Positions 8,960 to 18,007 of a stretch of 64,000 nt of DNA are shown piece by piece. The notes beneath the pieces are model-generated. The model had not been told where the DNA came from and searched no databases. It saw nothing but the letters and a program-made list of their open reading frames with translations. Where the stretch lies: assembly GCA_041686855.1 (NCBI GenBank), contig JAWLDA010000003.1, positions 62,001 to 126,000 on the forward strand, written 5' to 3'. Both the position numbers and the translations under genes were made by a program. Numbering within the stretch: the stretch's first letter is position 1; each line of letters begins with the position of its first letter. The stretch comes from JAWLDA01 sp041686855. GTDB taxonomy: Bacteria > Bacillota > Limnochordia > DTU080 > RSA5.

Positions 8960-9298
8960 ATGGAGTTAGCTGCCATTCTTACCGTTGGTCTCCTCTTTGG
9001 TTCAGGCGTCTATCTGCTCCTCCAACGGAGTCTCTTGCGTGTGGTTTTGGGGACTTCGCTCATCTCGCATGCAGTCAATCTACTGTTGCTCACTTCCGGC
9101 AAGTTAAAGCGGGGAGGACCGCCACTGCTCGAAAAAGGGGGGGCGTTGGTTCCTGTGACGGATCCCCTTCCGCAAGCCCTTATTCTGACGGCGATCGTGA
9201 TAGGTTTTGCTACGACCGCGCTTATGCTAGTGATCGCGTATCGCACATACCAATCCCGAGGTTCGGACGATTTGCAGCGACTAAGAGGAGTCGACTAG
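8960..9298 (+). CDS. mrpC: Na+/H+ antiporter subunit MrpC (NuoK-like)
   Basis: 112 residues, three membrane helices, with the NuoK/MnhC core (GLLFGSGVYLLLQRSLLRVV and SHAVNLLLL) and TDPLPQALILTAIVIGFATTA, diagnostic for the family. It is homologous to complex I subunit NuoK, which is also encoded in this window (16898-17209). AAGGGTG precedes the ATG. The stop abuts the GTG of mrpD with no gap. Confidence 0.95.
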   Translation: MELAAILTVGLLFGSGVYLLLQRSLLRVVLGTSLISHAVNLLLLTSGKLKRGGPPLLEKGGALVPVTDPLPQALILTAIVIGFATTALMLVIAYRTYQSRGSDDLQRLRGVD

Positions 9299-10798
9299 GT
9301 GAACAGTAACGCAATCGCATTTCCGATAATCCTTCCGATGATCACGGGCATCCTACTCATTATTTTGGGGCGCCGCATTCGCTGGCAGCGCACGATCTCC
9401 ATACTCTCTGCCGTTGGAGGGCTCTTTCTTGCGCTTTACTTGGCTTCGGCGGTGTGGCGCGATGGGATACAGACGTTGAGCGTAGGTGCATTTGCGGCTC
9501 CGTACGGTATCATCTTCGTCGCCGATCTCCTTAGTGTGATGATGGTCGTTTTAAGCACACTCGTAGCCATCCCGGTGTTGCTCACGTCATTCCTTTCGTT
9601 GGACAAAGAGCGAGAAGAGTATTATTACTACGCCTTCTTTCAGTTTCTGCTCATGGGATTGAACGGCTCATTCCTCACGGGCGACCTGTTCAATCTCTTC
9701 GTGTGGTTCGAAGTGATGCTCATCTCGTCGTACATACTGCTCACGTTAGGTGGCGAACCAGGACAACTGCAAGAAGGATTCAAGTATGTGATCATTAACG
9801 TCCTGGCTTCTGCGCTGTTTTTGGTTGGTGTGGCCGTCGTATACGCGAGTTTGGGAACGCTGAATATGGCTGATCTCGCCGTGCGAGTGGCCGACGTGTC
9901 CAACGAAGGACTCACGGTAGCGATTGCTTTGGTCTTCCTTGTTGTCTTTGGAATTAAGGCGGCTATCTTTCCACTATACTTCTGGTTACCCCGCTCCTAC
10001 GATGCGCCGCCCCCTGCAGTCGCAGCGATCTTTGGGGGCCTTCTGACCAAGGTAGGGGTGTACGCGCTTATACGGGTCTTTACGCTCATCTTTGTGCAAA
10101 GCCCATCTATAACACACTCGTTGATCTTATGGATTTCGGGACTCACCTTGATCATCGGTGTCCTTGGCGCCCTCGCGCAAACCAACATCCGTAGCATCAT
10201 CTCATACCACGTCATCAGTCACATTGGGTATATGCTCATGGGTCTAGGCATTTTTACACCGTTTGCGCTAGCCGGTAGTCTTTTCTACCTAGCACACGAC
10301 ACTATAATCAAGACCGCCTTATACTTGCTCTCAGGCGTCTCCCAGCAATTGATGGGATCGACAAATCTACAGCGGTTACGTGGAATTAAGACGTTGTATC
10401 CCGGCTTCGCTGGACTCTTCTTTGTTGGTGCACTCTCTTTGGCAGGCGTCCCACCTTTTAGCGGCTTCTTTGGCAAGTTCGTGCTGATTCAGGGGAGCAT
10501 CGAGGCGGGTGAGTACGGAATGGTCGCCGTCGCGCTGGGCGTCAGCCTTCTTATCGTTTACTCCATGATACAGATTTTCCGGGGGGCGTTTTGGGGCGAA
10601 GCCCCTGCTTCTGACAGCGTGGAGCCTGTGAGCACCACCAAGTATCGAACCTATCTCGTTCCTGCTGCGAGTTTGGTCCTGGTGAGCGCCGTGATGGGAC
10701 TGGGCGCGCAGGCCTTTGTCGAATTTACGTTGCAAGGCGCCGCCCAATTGATGAATCCGAACACGTACATCGAGGCAGTACTGGGGCCGAGAGCGTAA
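9299..10798 (+). CDS. mrpD: Na+/H+ antiporter subunit MrpD (NuoM/N-like)
   Basis: 499 residues, ~14 membrane helices, proton_antipo domain. Glu138 in FVWFEVMLISSYILL is the conserved helix-5 glutamate essential in characterised MrpD; KAAIFPLYFWLPRSYDAPPPAV carries the broken-helix lysine. Start is GTG 9299, immediately after the mrpC TAG and preceded by TAAGAGGAG. With MrpA it forms the ion-translocating half of the complex. Confidence 0.95.
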   Translation: MNSNAIAFPIILPMITGILLIILGRRIRWQRTISILSAVGGLFLALYLASAVWRDGIQTLSVGAFAAPYGIIFVADLLSVMMVVLSTLVAIPVLLTSFLSLDKEREEYYYYAFFQFLLMGLNGSFLTGDLFNLFVWFEVMLISSYILLTLGGEPGQLQEGFKYVIINVLASALFLVGVAVVYASLGTLNMADLAVRVADVSNEGLTVAIALVFLVVFGIKAAIFPLYFWLPRSYDAPPPAVAAIFGGLLTKVGVYALIRVFTLIFVQSPSITHSLILWISGLTLIIGVLGALAQTNIRSIISYHVISHIGYMLMGLGIFTPFALAGSLFYLAHDTIIKTALYLLSGVSQQLMGSTNLQRLRGIKTLYPGFAGLFFVGALSLAGVPPFSGFFGKFVLIQGSIEAGEYGMVAVALGVSLLIVYSMIQIFRGAFWGEAPASDSVEPVSTTKYRTYLVPAASLVLVSAVMGLGAQAFVEFTLQGAAQLMNPNTYIEAVLGPRA

Positions 10799-10836
10799 CT
10801 TGACCGTTTGAGGAAGCGACGAAGGAGTCGAAGTAC

Positions 10837-11325
10837 ATGTCGTCACAAATCGCTTTTCACTTCATCTTGATGCTTGCTTGGGTGCTACTCTCCGACGACT
10901 TCTCGCTCAAAAACCTCGTCGTAGGGTATCTGGTCGGTGGTGTCGTCCTCTGGTTCTTTGAACGGAGCCGGGGGGAGGGGTTGTATGTCTGGCGGGTCGT
11001 CGCCGCGATAAAGCTGGTGCTCGTCTTGTTGTGGGAGCAAGTTAAGTCTACCTTCCAAGTGGCGGCGATTGTACTCTCACCGCGTATTTCGATTCGGCCA
11101 GGGGTTGTAACGGTGCCACTGGAAGTGACGGGGGACGCCGAAATCACGACGGTGGCGAACATGATCTCCCTCACACCCGGGACGCTGACTATCGACGTTT
11201 CGGAGGATCGTAAATCGTTGTACGTTCATGTGATTGATTTGGATGACCCCAAGTCGGTGCCGGGCGGCCTCATGGCGACCAAGCGACGATTTGAAGCATT
11301 GGTACTGGGGGTGTCCGGACGATGA
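10837..11325 (+). CDS. mrpE: Na+/H+ antiporter subunit MrpE
   Basis: 162 residues with two N-terminal membrane helices and a cytoplasmic C-terminal domain containing the MnhE signature (TVANMISLTPGTLTIDVSED, ~105-124). GAAGGAGTC lies 11 nt before the ATG. The 38-bp gap from mrpD is the only real gap in the operon and contains no terminator. The stop overlaps the mrpF start (ATGA). Confidence 0.94.
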   Translation: MSSQIAFHFILMLAWVLLSDDFSLKNLVVGYLVGGVVLWFFERSRGEGLYVWRVVAAIKLVLVLLWEQVKSTFQVAAIVLSPRISIRPGVVTVPLEVTGDAEITTVANMISLTPGTLTIDVSEDRKSLYVHVIDLDDPKSVPGGLMATKRRFEALVLGVSGR

Positions 11326-11603
11326 TCGAGTGGGTCACCACGTTCGCCTTAATCGTGCTAGCCATCTCCTTGTTGCTGGCAATCTATCGCATGATAGTCG
11401 GACCTACGGTCGCAGATCGGGCCGTGGCGCTCGACAGCGTCACAGTGCACTCGGTGGCAGCCATCGTCGTCTACTCGGTGAAAGTGCAGAGCCTTGCCTT
11501 TTTGGATTCCGCGCTGGTAATCGCCATTCTTTCCTTTTTGGCGACGGTCGTGATCGCCAAATTTATCGTGAAGGGTGTCATCATTGATCGAGAGCGTGAC
11601 TAG
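11322..11603 (+). CDS. mrpF: Na+/H+ antiporter subunit MrpF
   Basis: 93 residues, three membrane helices, with the MnhF core YRMIVGPTVADRAVALDSV and a C-terminal FIVKGVIIDRERD. Small membrane subunit of the Mrp complex; in characterised homologues MrpF also influences bile-salt/choline efflux. Overlaps mrpE by four bases and mrpG by ~29 bases. Confidence 0.94.
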   Translation: MIEWVTTFALIVLAISLLLAIYRMIVGPTVADRAVALDSVTVHSVAAIVVYSVKVQSLAFLDSALVIAILSFLATVVIAKFIVKGVIIDRERD

Positions 11604-11934
11604 TCTCCTGATTCTCATCGGCACGTTCTTCGTCGCAGTAGGGACACTTGGACTCATTCGGATGCCCGATGTGTACAATCGATTGCACGCCACCACCAAG
11701 AGCTCGACGTTGGGAGTAGTGAGTATCCTGGCGGCCTCCGTCGTCTACTTTTCGAGCTTTACACCCACCTTATCTGTGAAACAACTCGGCGCAATCGCGT
11801 TCTTGTTCATCTCAAACCCGGTAGGGGCTCATATGATCTCGAGGGCTGCTTACTTGGTCGGGGTACCGCTCTCTAGCCACACTGTGCGGGATGACTTGAG
11901 GGACCGCCATAGTACCGTCACCTACCACGAGTAA
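11575..11934 (+). CDS. mrpG: Na+/H+ antiporter subunit MrpG
   Basis: 119 residues, three membrane helices, with the MnhG signature GTLGLIRMPDVYNRLHATTKSSTLG. Start GTG 11575 lies inside mrpF; TTG 11584 is an alternative that would shorten the overlap. Last gene of the operon, followed by a bidirectional terminator shared with the convergent nuo operon. Confidence 0.93.
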   Translation: MSSLIESVTSLLILIGTFFVAVGTLGLIRMPDVYNRLHATTKSSTLGVVSILAASVVYFSSFTPTLSVKQLGAIAFLFISNPVGAHMISRAAYLVGVPLSSHTVRDDLRDRHSTVTYHE

Positions 11935-11939
11935 TCAAG

Positions 11940-11989
11940 AGCGACGGGTCCACGAAAGCGACGGGTCACGAAGATAACGAGTCACGGAG
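11940..11989. repeat. Short degenerate tandem repeat after mrpG
   Basis: GCGACGGGTC-CACGAA is followed by GCGACGGGTC-ACGAA and a third decayed copy (ACGAGTCACGGA), period ~17 bp, between the mrpG stop and the shared terminator. No coding potential. Confidence 0.5.
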
Positions 11990-11997
11990 AGCAATGA

Positions 11998-12051
11998 AAA
12001 AGCCCAACCGAGTAGCGGGGTTTCTGGACCCGCTTGGCCGGTTGGGCTTTT
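11998..12051. terminator. Bidirectional intrinsic terminator between mrp and nuo operons
   Basis: AAAAGCCCAACCG (11998-12010) pairs perfectly with CGGTTGGGCTTTT (12039-12051); the arms carry an A-run on one side and a T-run on the other, so the hairpin can terminate both convergent operons. An inner GCGGG/CCCGC pairing makes it longer. Confidence 0.9.
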
Positions 12052-12083
12052 ACTCGTTGAAGCCTTGTTCGTTGTGAACCCTC

Positions 12084-13496
12084 TTACGGAATCAGGCGCA
12101 CGGCCGCCAGCAAGTTCACCAACGGCTCTGGGAAGATCCCCAGCAAGAAGACTCCTACCACACTGATCCCAAGCGCAACCTTGACACCCAGTCGGGTTGG
12201 TAGACGGGCGGGTTGCTCCGCCTCCTGGAGGAACATGTTCCGAATGATCCCAAAGTAGTACGGTACCGAGACAACGGAGTTGAGCACCATGAGAAGCGCT
12301 AACCAGAGGAAGCCACCATCGACCGCCGATCGGAAGATGATGAATTTACCTAAGAAGCCGGCGGTGGGCGGTATTCCAACCAGTGAGAGCAAGAGGATAC
12401 TCATCGCTAGAGCAAAGCCCGGCGAGCGCTGTGCGAGCCCCTTGAAGTCCTCGATCTCCTCGCTCGGCACGTGATTGCTGAGCATAATGACAACAGCAAA
12501 GGTACCGAGCGTCATGAGCGCGTAGACGAAGAGATAAAAGAGGACCGCTGATACACTCGCCTGAGTGGCAACAGTCAGCCCCACCAACACATAGCCGGCT
12601 TGAGCAATGGCCGAATAAGCCAGCATGCGCTTGGTGCGCGTCTGGGAGATCGCTGTGATGTTGCCGTACGTCATTGTGACCGCAGCCAACACGGCGAGGG
12701 CCAATTGCCATTGTTCTTGTACTGGGGCAAGGCCAACCATGAGGATCCGCAAAAGTGCCGCAAATCCAGCGGCCTCAGACGCCGTAATTAAGAAGGCGGA
12801 GACGGGTGTAGGCGCTCCGTCGTACGCATCGGGGGCCCACATATGGAACGGTACAGCCGCCACCTTGAATCCAAATCCGGCAAGGACGAGCACGGTCGCA
12901 ATGGAGAGGAGCGCCGGGTTTGGCGTTTGCGCCACCGCCTGACCGATCTCGGGTAGGTAGACCGAGCCACTCAACCCGTATAGGAGCGAGAGGCCGTACA
13001 GTATCACGCCGGAAGTGAGCGCTCCTACGAGAAAGAACTTCAACGCAGCTTCACTCGAGCGCGAATCGTTGCGAAGCATTCCGGTCAGCGCGTACGATGA
13101 GAGCGTGAGCAATTCGAGGCCGAGGTAAATAGTGATCAAGTTAAACGAACTGGCCATCAGGATCGCGCCAAGGGAGGCAAAGGTGACCAGGATGTAAAAC
13201 TCTCCGGCTTTCACCTCGCGCTTCTCCAAGTACTCGCTGGAGAAGAGGAAGACGAGTCCCAAGATAGTCAGGAAGATCACCTTAAAGAAGGCCGCGAAGT
13301 CGTCGACGCGAATGGTGCCGTTCCAAATGTCGGTTCGCTGGCCGAACAGACCTAGTGTCGCGATGAGGGCGGCCGCCGTACCCACCACACCGACCGCTGC
13401 AACGGTGCGTTTCTCGTTCGACGCCAGGTCGACGGTGATGAGAAGGAGTCCCAGGACCGCAAGGATTAACTCCGGTAGAAGTAGGGAGTAATTCAT
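12084..13496 (-). CDS. nuoN: NADH-quinone oxidoreductase-like complex I subunit NuoN
   Basis: 470 residues, antiporter-like membrane subunit with ~14 helices. Conserved features are YLGLELLTLSSYALTG (helix-5 Glu), FKVAAVPFHMWAPDAYDGAPTPV (broken-helix Lys) and AYSAIAQAGYVLVG. It is one of three proton-pumping antiporter-like subunits of complex I and the last gene of the operon. ATG 13496 follows the nuoM stop by two bases. Confidence 0.95.
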   Translation of the reverse strand: MNYSLLLPELILAVLGLLLITVDLASNEKRTVAAVGVVGTAAALIATLGLFGQRTDIWNGTIRVDDFAAFFKVIFLTILGLVFLFSSEYLEKREVKAGEFYILVTFASLGAILMASSFNLITIYLGLELLTLSSYALTGMLRNDSRSSEAALKFFLVGALTSGVILYGLSLLYGLSGSVYLPEIGQAVAQTPNPALLSIATVLVLAGFGFKVAAVPFHMWAPDAYDGAPTPVSAFLITASEAAGFAALLRILMVGLAPVQEQWQLALAVLAAVTMTYGNITAISQTRTKRMLAYSAIAQAGYVLVGLTVATQASVSAVLFYLFVYALMTLGTFAVVIMLSNHVPSEEIEDFKGLAQRSPGFALAMSILLLSLVGIPPTAGFLGKFIIFRSAVDGGFLWLALLMVLNSVVSVPYYFGIIRNMFLQEAEQPARLPTRLGVKVALGISVVGVFLLGIFPEPLVNLLAAVRLIP

Positions 13497-13498
13497 TC

Positions 13499-15028
13499 TT
13501 ACATACCTCCCAATTTCATCATGAGCTCGCTAACCGACGAGTTCATGAGTGATTGCACAAGGGCGGGATAGACGCCCAGGAGCACGATGAGAAGCATCAG
13601 CGGCACTCCGACGGCCGCCTCTCGACCAGAGAGATCGGGGTACTTCTCGTCTTCGTTTTTGACCGTACCCATCAGCACTCGCTGCAACATCCACAGGTGA
13701 TACCCTGCCGTCAGAATTAAGCCGATCGCTGCAATCACTACGTCGGTTCGGAAGAGCGGGAAGGCCCCGACGAGAGTGAAGAATTCGCCGACGAAACCGG
13801 ACAATCCGGGAAGCCCAAGGTTCGCGAAAGCGGCGAATGCCAGGATCGTCGCAATGATCGGGATCTTTGTGTAGAAGCCACCCATTTCGTCCATCATGCG
13901 CGTGTGGGATCGCTCATAGATGACGCTCCCGACCAGGAAGAAGAGGAGGGGAGAGATGAGCCCGTGCGAGATCATCACGTACATGGCACCGTTTAATGCC
14001 ATCTGGCCGTTCGACATGAGGGCAGCGACACCACTCGGATCAGTGACGCCTTGGCTCTGCGCCACGGCGCCGGCTGCGGCTGCAATTCCCAAGATAACGA
14101 AGCCCATGTGGCTCACGGACGAGTAGGCCACCATCTTCTTGAGGTCTTTTTGCGCCATCGCCGCAAGAGCGCCGTAGATGATGCTGATCACAGCCAAGAG
14201 TGCGAGTAACCATTTAAACGTATCGGCTCCGGCCGGAAAGGTCGGCAGCACGATACGGAAGAACCCGTAAGCGCCTACTTTCAGCATGACGCCCGCCAGA
14301 ATCATCGAACCACCGGTTGGGGCTTCCACGTGAGCGTCCGGCAGCCAGGTGTGGAACGGCCAGATTGGCACCTTCACCGCGAAGCCGAGGAAGAAGGCAA
14401 GGAACGCCCAGTATTGAAACGTGGGATTGAAAACCCCTTGTTCCGCGATAGCGAGGATACTGAACGTACCAAGGCCTGCTTTGAAGTACGTGGCCAAAAT
14501 GCCGATCAACATAAACGCGCTACCCACGAAGGTGTAAATGAAAAATTTCAGGGCGGCGTACTCCCGGCGTGGCCCTCCCCAAATGCCGATCAGGAAGTAC
14601 ATCGGCACCAGTAGGAGCTCCCAGAAGAAGAAGAAGAGGATGTAGTCAAGGGCCACAAAGACTCCGTACATCGCCGTCTGCAAGACGAGCATCCAAGCGA
14701 AGAACTCTTTTGAGCGGCGCTCGATCTCCCACGAGGCGACGATCGCCAAAACGCTGACGACGCCCGTGATTAAGATGAGCGGATAGCTGATTCCGTCAAT
14801 GCCCAGATGGTAACTGATTCCAAGGCTGGGAATCCAGTTACGCAGCTCTTCAAATTGAATTCCCGACTGCGTCGAGTCGAAGGGTCCCCACAGCCCAAGC
14901 GCTAATGCGAGCGACAGGAGGGAGACGGCCAAGGCCCAGGTGCGATGGGCGTGGCTTCGTTCTTTGGGAATCAGCAAAGCGATGAGGCTCCCGATGAGGG
15001 GAATAAAGACTATGCTTGAGAGCACCAC
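13499..15028 (-). CDS. nuoM: Complex I subunit NuoM
   Basis: 509 residues, antiporter-like, with FFFFWELLLVPMYFLIG (conserved Glu), VKVPIWPFHTWLPDAHVEAPT and AYSSVSHMGFV. Start is GTG 15028 with GGAGGTTA upstream. Five bases separate it from nuoL. A short loop insertion (AVAQSQGVTDPSGVAALMSNGQ, about 310-331) is longer than usual for NuoM. Confidence 0.95.
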   Translation of the reverse strand: MVLSSIVFIPLIGSLIALLIPKERSHAHRTWALAVSLLSLALALGLWGPFDSTQSGIQFEELRNWIPSLGISYHLGIDGISYPLILITGVVSVLAIVASWEIERRSKEFFAWMLVLQTAMYGVFVALDYILFFFFWELLLVPMYFLIGIWGGPRREYAALKFFIYTFVGSAFMLIGILATYFKAGLGTFSILAIAEQGVFNPTFQYWAFLAFFLGFAVKVPIWPFHTWLPDAHVEAPTGGSMILAGVMLKVGAYGFFRIVLPTFPAGADTFKWLLALLAVISIIYGALAAMAQKDLKKMVAYSSVSHMGFVILGIAAAAGAVAQSQGVTDPSGVAALMSNGQMALNGAMYVMISHGLISPLLFFLVGSVIYERSHTRMMDEMGGFYTKIPIIATILAFAAFANLGLPGLSGFVGEFFTLVGAFPLFRTDVVIAAIGLILTAGYHLWMLQRVLMGTVKNEDEKYPDLSGREAAVGVPLMLLIVLLGVYPALVQSLMNSSVSELMMKLGGM

Positions 15029-15033
15029 GTTTG

Positions 15034-16887
15034 TTAACCTCCTATGGCGAAGATGACCAAGCCGAGGACGACCGCCAGGAAGAGGGTCAGGGCGTAAGAT
15101 TGAACCAGCCCTGTCTGTATCCTCCGCAGCACCGAGCTGCCCGACTTGAAGAGCGCTCCGACGCCATTCACTGCGCCGTCAATCACTTCGGTGTCGAACT
15201 CGCCCGTGGCTCGGCTTGTTGCCACCGTGCCGCCCACGAAGACGCCGTTGTACACTTCGTCGACATAATACTTGTTGTGTAGTACAGTCCAGATCCCACT
15301 CATGCCGCTACGACGAAGGAGAGCCTCGTCTGGCAGACCCCTGCGATACATCGCGAAGGCAATCGCAATTCCCACGATCCAGCTCAGAGTGGCCAAGGTG
15401 ACCACAAAGGAAGACGATGGGGGGACGTGGGCGTGTTCGAAGAACACGAACTCCGAGAACCAGTAGCCCATGTGAGGTGAGTTGACGAAGCCAACCACCA
15501 CGGCCAAGGTTGCCAAGACGATCATCGGCAGAGTCATGACGGTCGGAGACTCGTGGGCATGGTCAAACAGCTTCTTGTTACGCGGGGCGCCGAAGAACGT
15601 CAAGATTGTGGCCCGAGCAATGTAGAACGCTGTCATGACAGAAGCGATCACGAGTATCCAAAAGATTCCACTCGCCGATGTCTCATGAAGCGAGAGTAGA
15701 ATCTCATCCTTGCTCCAGAAGCCGGCGAGAGGGTAGATGCCGGCGAGAGCCGCGCTGCCGATCATCCAGGTCCAAAAGGTAGTCGGCATCTTTTTACGGA
15801 GACCGCCCATCTCCCGCATATCCTGTGTGTGGACACCGTGCATCACGCTACCGGCGGCCAAGAAAAGGAGCGCCTTAAAGACGGCGTGGGTGACTAAGTG
15901 AAAGAAGCCGGCCGTGTACGCCCCCGCGCCCAAAGCGGCAACCATGAATCCGAGTTGGCTCAGCGTCGAATAGGCAAGGACGCGCTTGATGTCGATGACC
16001 ACTAAGGCAATGCTGGCCGCAAAAATGGCGGTAAATGCACCAACCCAGGCCACCACCTGCATGGCACTCTCGGCGGCGGCAAAGAGATCAAATGATCTAG
16101 CCACCAAGTAAACTCCCGCAGCGACCAGTGTCGCGGCGTGGATCAGCGCGGAGACCGGAGTCGGGCCGGCCATAGCATCCGGCAACCACGTGTGGAGCGG
16201 GAACTGAGCCGACTTGCCCACGGCGCCGCCAAAGATGAGCAAGGCGGCGACTGCCAGGGTGGTTCCTGATAGAGCTCCGGTGTGCACTGCATCGGCGATC
16301 TCCCCAAACTGAAACGATCGGGTCTCGAAGAATATTACCATGATACCGATCAGCATGGCGATATCGCCGACTCGGGTAGTCATAAAGGCCTTCATCGCGG
16401 CTTGAGGGACGCCATCTTGGTCGTACCAGTGTCCGATGAGGAGGTACGAACAAAGACCGATCAACTCCCAGAAGATAAATAGTCCGAGGAGGTTGTCAGA
16501 GAGGACTAAGCCCAACATTGACGCAGTAAAGAGCGAGAGGACTGAGTAATAACGCTTGTACCTGGCGTCTCCGTGCATGTAGCCCTGACTGTAGATGTGC
16601 ACCAACAGACTGACGAGGGTGACAACCAGGAGCATCGTGGCGGAGAGCGGGTCGACTTGGTAGCCGAGCCGGACCGAAATATCCCCGACAAATCCCCACA
16701 CGAAGCTACCTGCTGCACGGGCACCTGCCATGACGTCGGAGAAGACCATTAGGGATAGGATGAAGGCGCCTAAAAGGGCCGCAATGCCAACCTTGTCCCC
16801 GTCGCCCTTCACTTTCTGACCAACGAACGAAATGATCAGAAAGGACGCCAAGGGTAGGATCGGCACAATCCATGCTAACTCTGCCAT
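15034..16887 (-). CDS. nuoL: Complex I subunit NuoL
   Basis: 617 residues, the largest antiporter-like subunit, with FIFWELIGLCSYLLIGHWY, GKSAQFPLHTWLPDAMAGPTPV and AYSTLSQLGFM. The C-terminal extension beyond ~residue 480, ending in a hydrophobic segment, fits the lateral helix that clamps NuoM and NuoN in complex I. GTAGGTGG precedes the ATG. Confidence 0.96.
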   Translation of the reverse strand: MAELAWIVPILPLASFLIISFVGQKVKGDGDKVGIAALLGAFILSLMVFSDVMAGARAAGSFVWGFVGDISVRLGYQVDPLSATMLLVVTLVSLLVHIYSQGYMHGDARYKRYYSVLSLFTASMLGLVLSDNLLGLFIFWELIGLCSYLLIGHWYDQDGVPQAAMKAFMTTRVGDIAMLIGIMVIFFETRSFQFGEIADAVHTGALSGTTLAVAALLIFGGAVGKSAQFPLHTWLPDAMAGPTPVSALIHAATLVAAGVYLVARSFDLFAAAESAMQVVAWVGAFTAIFAASIALVVIDIKRVLAYSTLSQLGFMVAALGAGAYTAGFFHLVTHAVFKALLFLAAGSVMHGVHTQDMREMGGLRKKMPTTFWTWMIGSAALAGIYPLAGFWSKDEILLSLHETSASGIFWILVIASVMTAFYIARATILTFFGAPRNKKLFDHAHESPTVMTLPMIVLATLAVVVGFVNSPHMGYWFSEFVFFEHAHVPPSSSFVVTLATLSWIVGIAIAFAMYRRGLPDEALLRRSGMSGIWTVLHNKYYVDEVYNGVFVGGTVATSRATGEFDTEVIDGAVNGVGALFKSGSSVLRRIQTGLVQSYALTLFLAVVLGLVIFAIGG

Positions 16888-16897
16888 CTGATGCCAC

Positions 16898-17209
16898 CTA
16901 CCATTTCAGCAAGTTGATGCGCTCAATGTCGATGTGTGAGCGCTGCCGCGAGATCATCAAGATAATCGCAAGTCCGATCGCCGTCTCCGCCGCCGCGACG
17001 GCAAGCACAAATATCGTAAAAATGTGCCCGACAGTGGGGTCCGGAGCAACGTACCGACTGAATGCGACAAGGTTGATGTTCACACTGTTCATGATAAGTT
17101 CGACGCACATTACAATGCGAATGGCATTACGTAGGGTCAACGCCCCGTAAACGCCGATTCCAAAGAGCACGGCGCTGACCGCCAAAACGACGGGGAGTGA
17201 GAGTGTCAT
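16898..17209 (-). CDS. nuoK: Complex I subunit NuoK
   Basis: 103 residues and three membrane helices carrying the two buried glutamates of NuoK: MCVELIMNSVNINLVAF and AVAAAETAIGLAIILM. It links the antiporter-like arm to the quinone site. ATG overlaps the nuoJ stop (ATGA at 17206-17209). Confidence 0.95.
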   Translation of the reverse strand: MTLSLPVVLAVSAVLFGIGVYGALTLRNAIRIVMCVELIMNSVNINLVAFSRYVAPDPTVGHIFTIFVLAVAAAETAIGLAIILMISRQRSHIDIERINLLKW

Positions 17210-17745
17210 TTGTGCGGTTCCTCCCTCATGGCAAGTACGATGGCCCCAATCAACGCCACAAGTAGTACGAGCGATGCGATCTCCAAGGGGACGACGTACG
17301 TTCCAAAGAGTGCCTCACCCAGGAGCTTCGCCGTGTTGACGTCCTGGAGCGCGGGGGCGGACGGCCATACGCTGCGACCAAACAAGAGGAGTAAGGCGAG
17401 CGCAACTCCTCCGGCTGCCGCCAGGGCAAGGATTCCATGGCGAGGCGAGGCAAACTGAGTCGCCAAGCGCTTCCACATAGAACCGTCAATCTTACCCCGC
17501 AGGTCTTCGACTGCGGAGAGCATGATGCCGAAGATAATAATCGTTGTCACGGCGCCAACGTAGATGAGCACCTGGGCCGCCGCCAAGAAGTCGGCGCCCA
17601 TAATAAGAAAGATACCGCCCACTCCGAGGAACGTGGCGCCAAGCCATAGGGCGGCGTGCATCACTTTCTGGCTCATCACCACTCGGTAGGCCGAAACCAG
17701 AGTAAGCGCCGCAATTATGATAAAGGCCCAATCTGTCACCGTCAT
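17206..17745 (-). CDS. nuoJ: Complex I subunit NuoJ
   Basis: 179 residues, five hydrophobic helices, with the NuoJ helix-3 signature AAAQVLIYVGAVTTIIIFGIM (shown here up to its conserved Tyr-Val-Gly core). Together with NuoK and NuoA it connects proton channels to the quinone-reducing module. Start ATG overlaps the stop of the upstream short gene by four bases, so translation is coupled to it. Confidence 0.95.
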   Translation of the reverse strand: MTVTDWAFIIIAALTLVSAYRVVMSQKVMHAALWLGATFLGVGGIFLIMGADFLAAAQVLIYVGAVTTIIIFGIMLSAVEDLRGKIDGSMWKRLATQFASPRHGILALAAAGGVALALLLLFGRSVWPSAPALQDVNTAKLLGEALFGTYVVPLEIASLVLLVALIGAIVLAMREEPHK

Positions 17746-17939
17746 CGGGTAATCTCGCCCCCAGTCTTGATACCAAAGTTGATGGTCTCCGTGTCGGTAT
17801 CGCAGAGGAGCTCGGGGATCCCGCGGTAACCGATCGGAAAATCAAGTCGTACCTCCGGGTAGCGCACGGTGATGGATGGTTGCACCTCCGCAATCGTAAT
17901 TCGCGTGGTTTCGGCAATCTCCATCGAATAGCGACCCAT
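17742..17939 (-). CDS. NuoI-position small protein lacking the two [4Fe-4S] motifs
   Basis: A 65-residue gene in the nuoI position, between nuoH and nuoJ. Residues 24-46 (TVRYPEVRLDFPIGYRGIP and the next four) resemble the segment of NuoI before its ferredoxin domain, where bacterial NuoI has a YPE/P...RG pattern. The protein then stops 19 residues later with a single Cys (C46). None of the eight cluster-binding cysteines is present. AGGGAGTG lies 9 nt before the ATG, and the TGA overlaps the nuoJ ATG, so it looks translated. It does not look like a frameshift, because no ferredoxin-like frame follows and nuoJ begins immediately. It may be a structural remnant that keeps the NuoD/NuoH contact, or an unrelated small subunit. 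Confidence 0.6.
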   Translation of the reverse strand: MGRYSMEIAETTRITIAEVQPSITVRYPEVRLDFPIGYRGIPELLCDTDTETINFGIKTGGEITR

Positions 17940-18007
17940 GAGCGACCACTCCCTTCAGGTAACGTCTTAGAGTGCTGTAGAAGGGTTGAAAACGCGAACC
18001 CCCCGCT

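Noticed and set aside
17492..17917. Frameshifted ferredoxin domain of nuoI in another frame
   Set aside because: The alternative frame shows no CxxCxxCxxxCP pattern and overlaps nuoJ, which is intact and coupled to the short gene.
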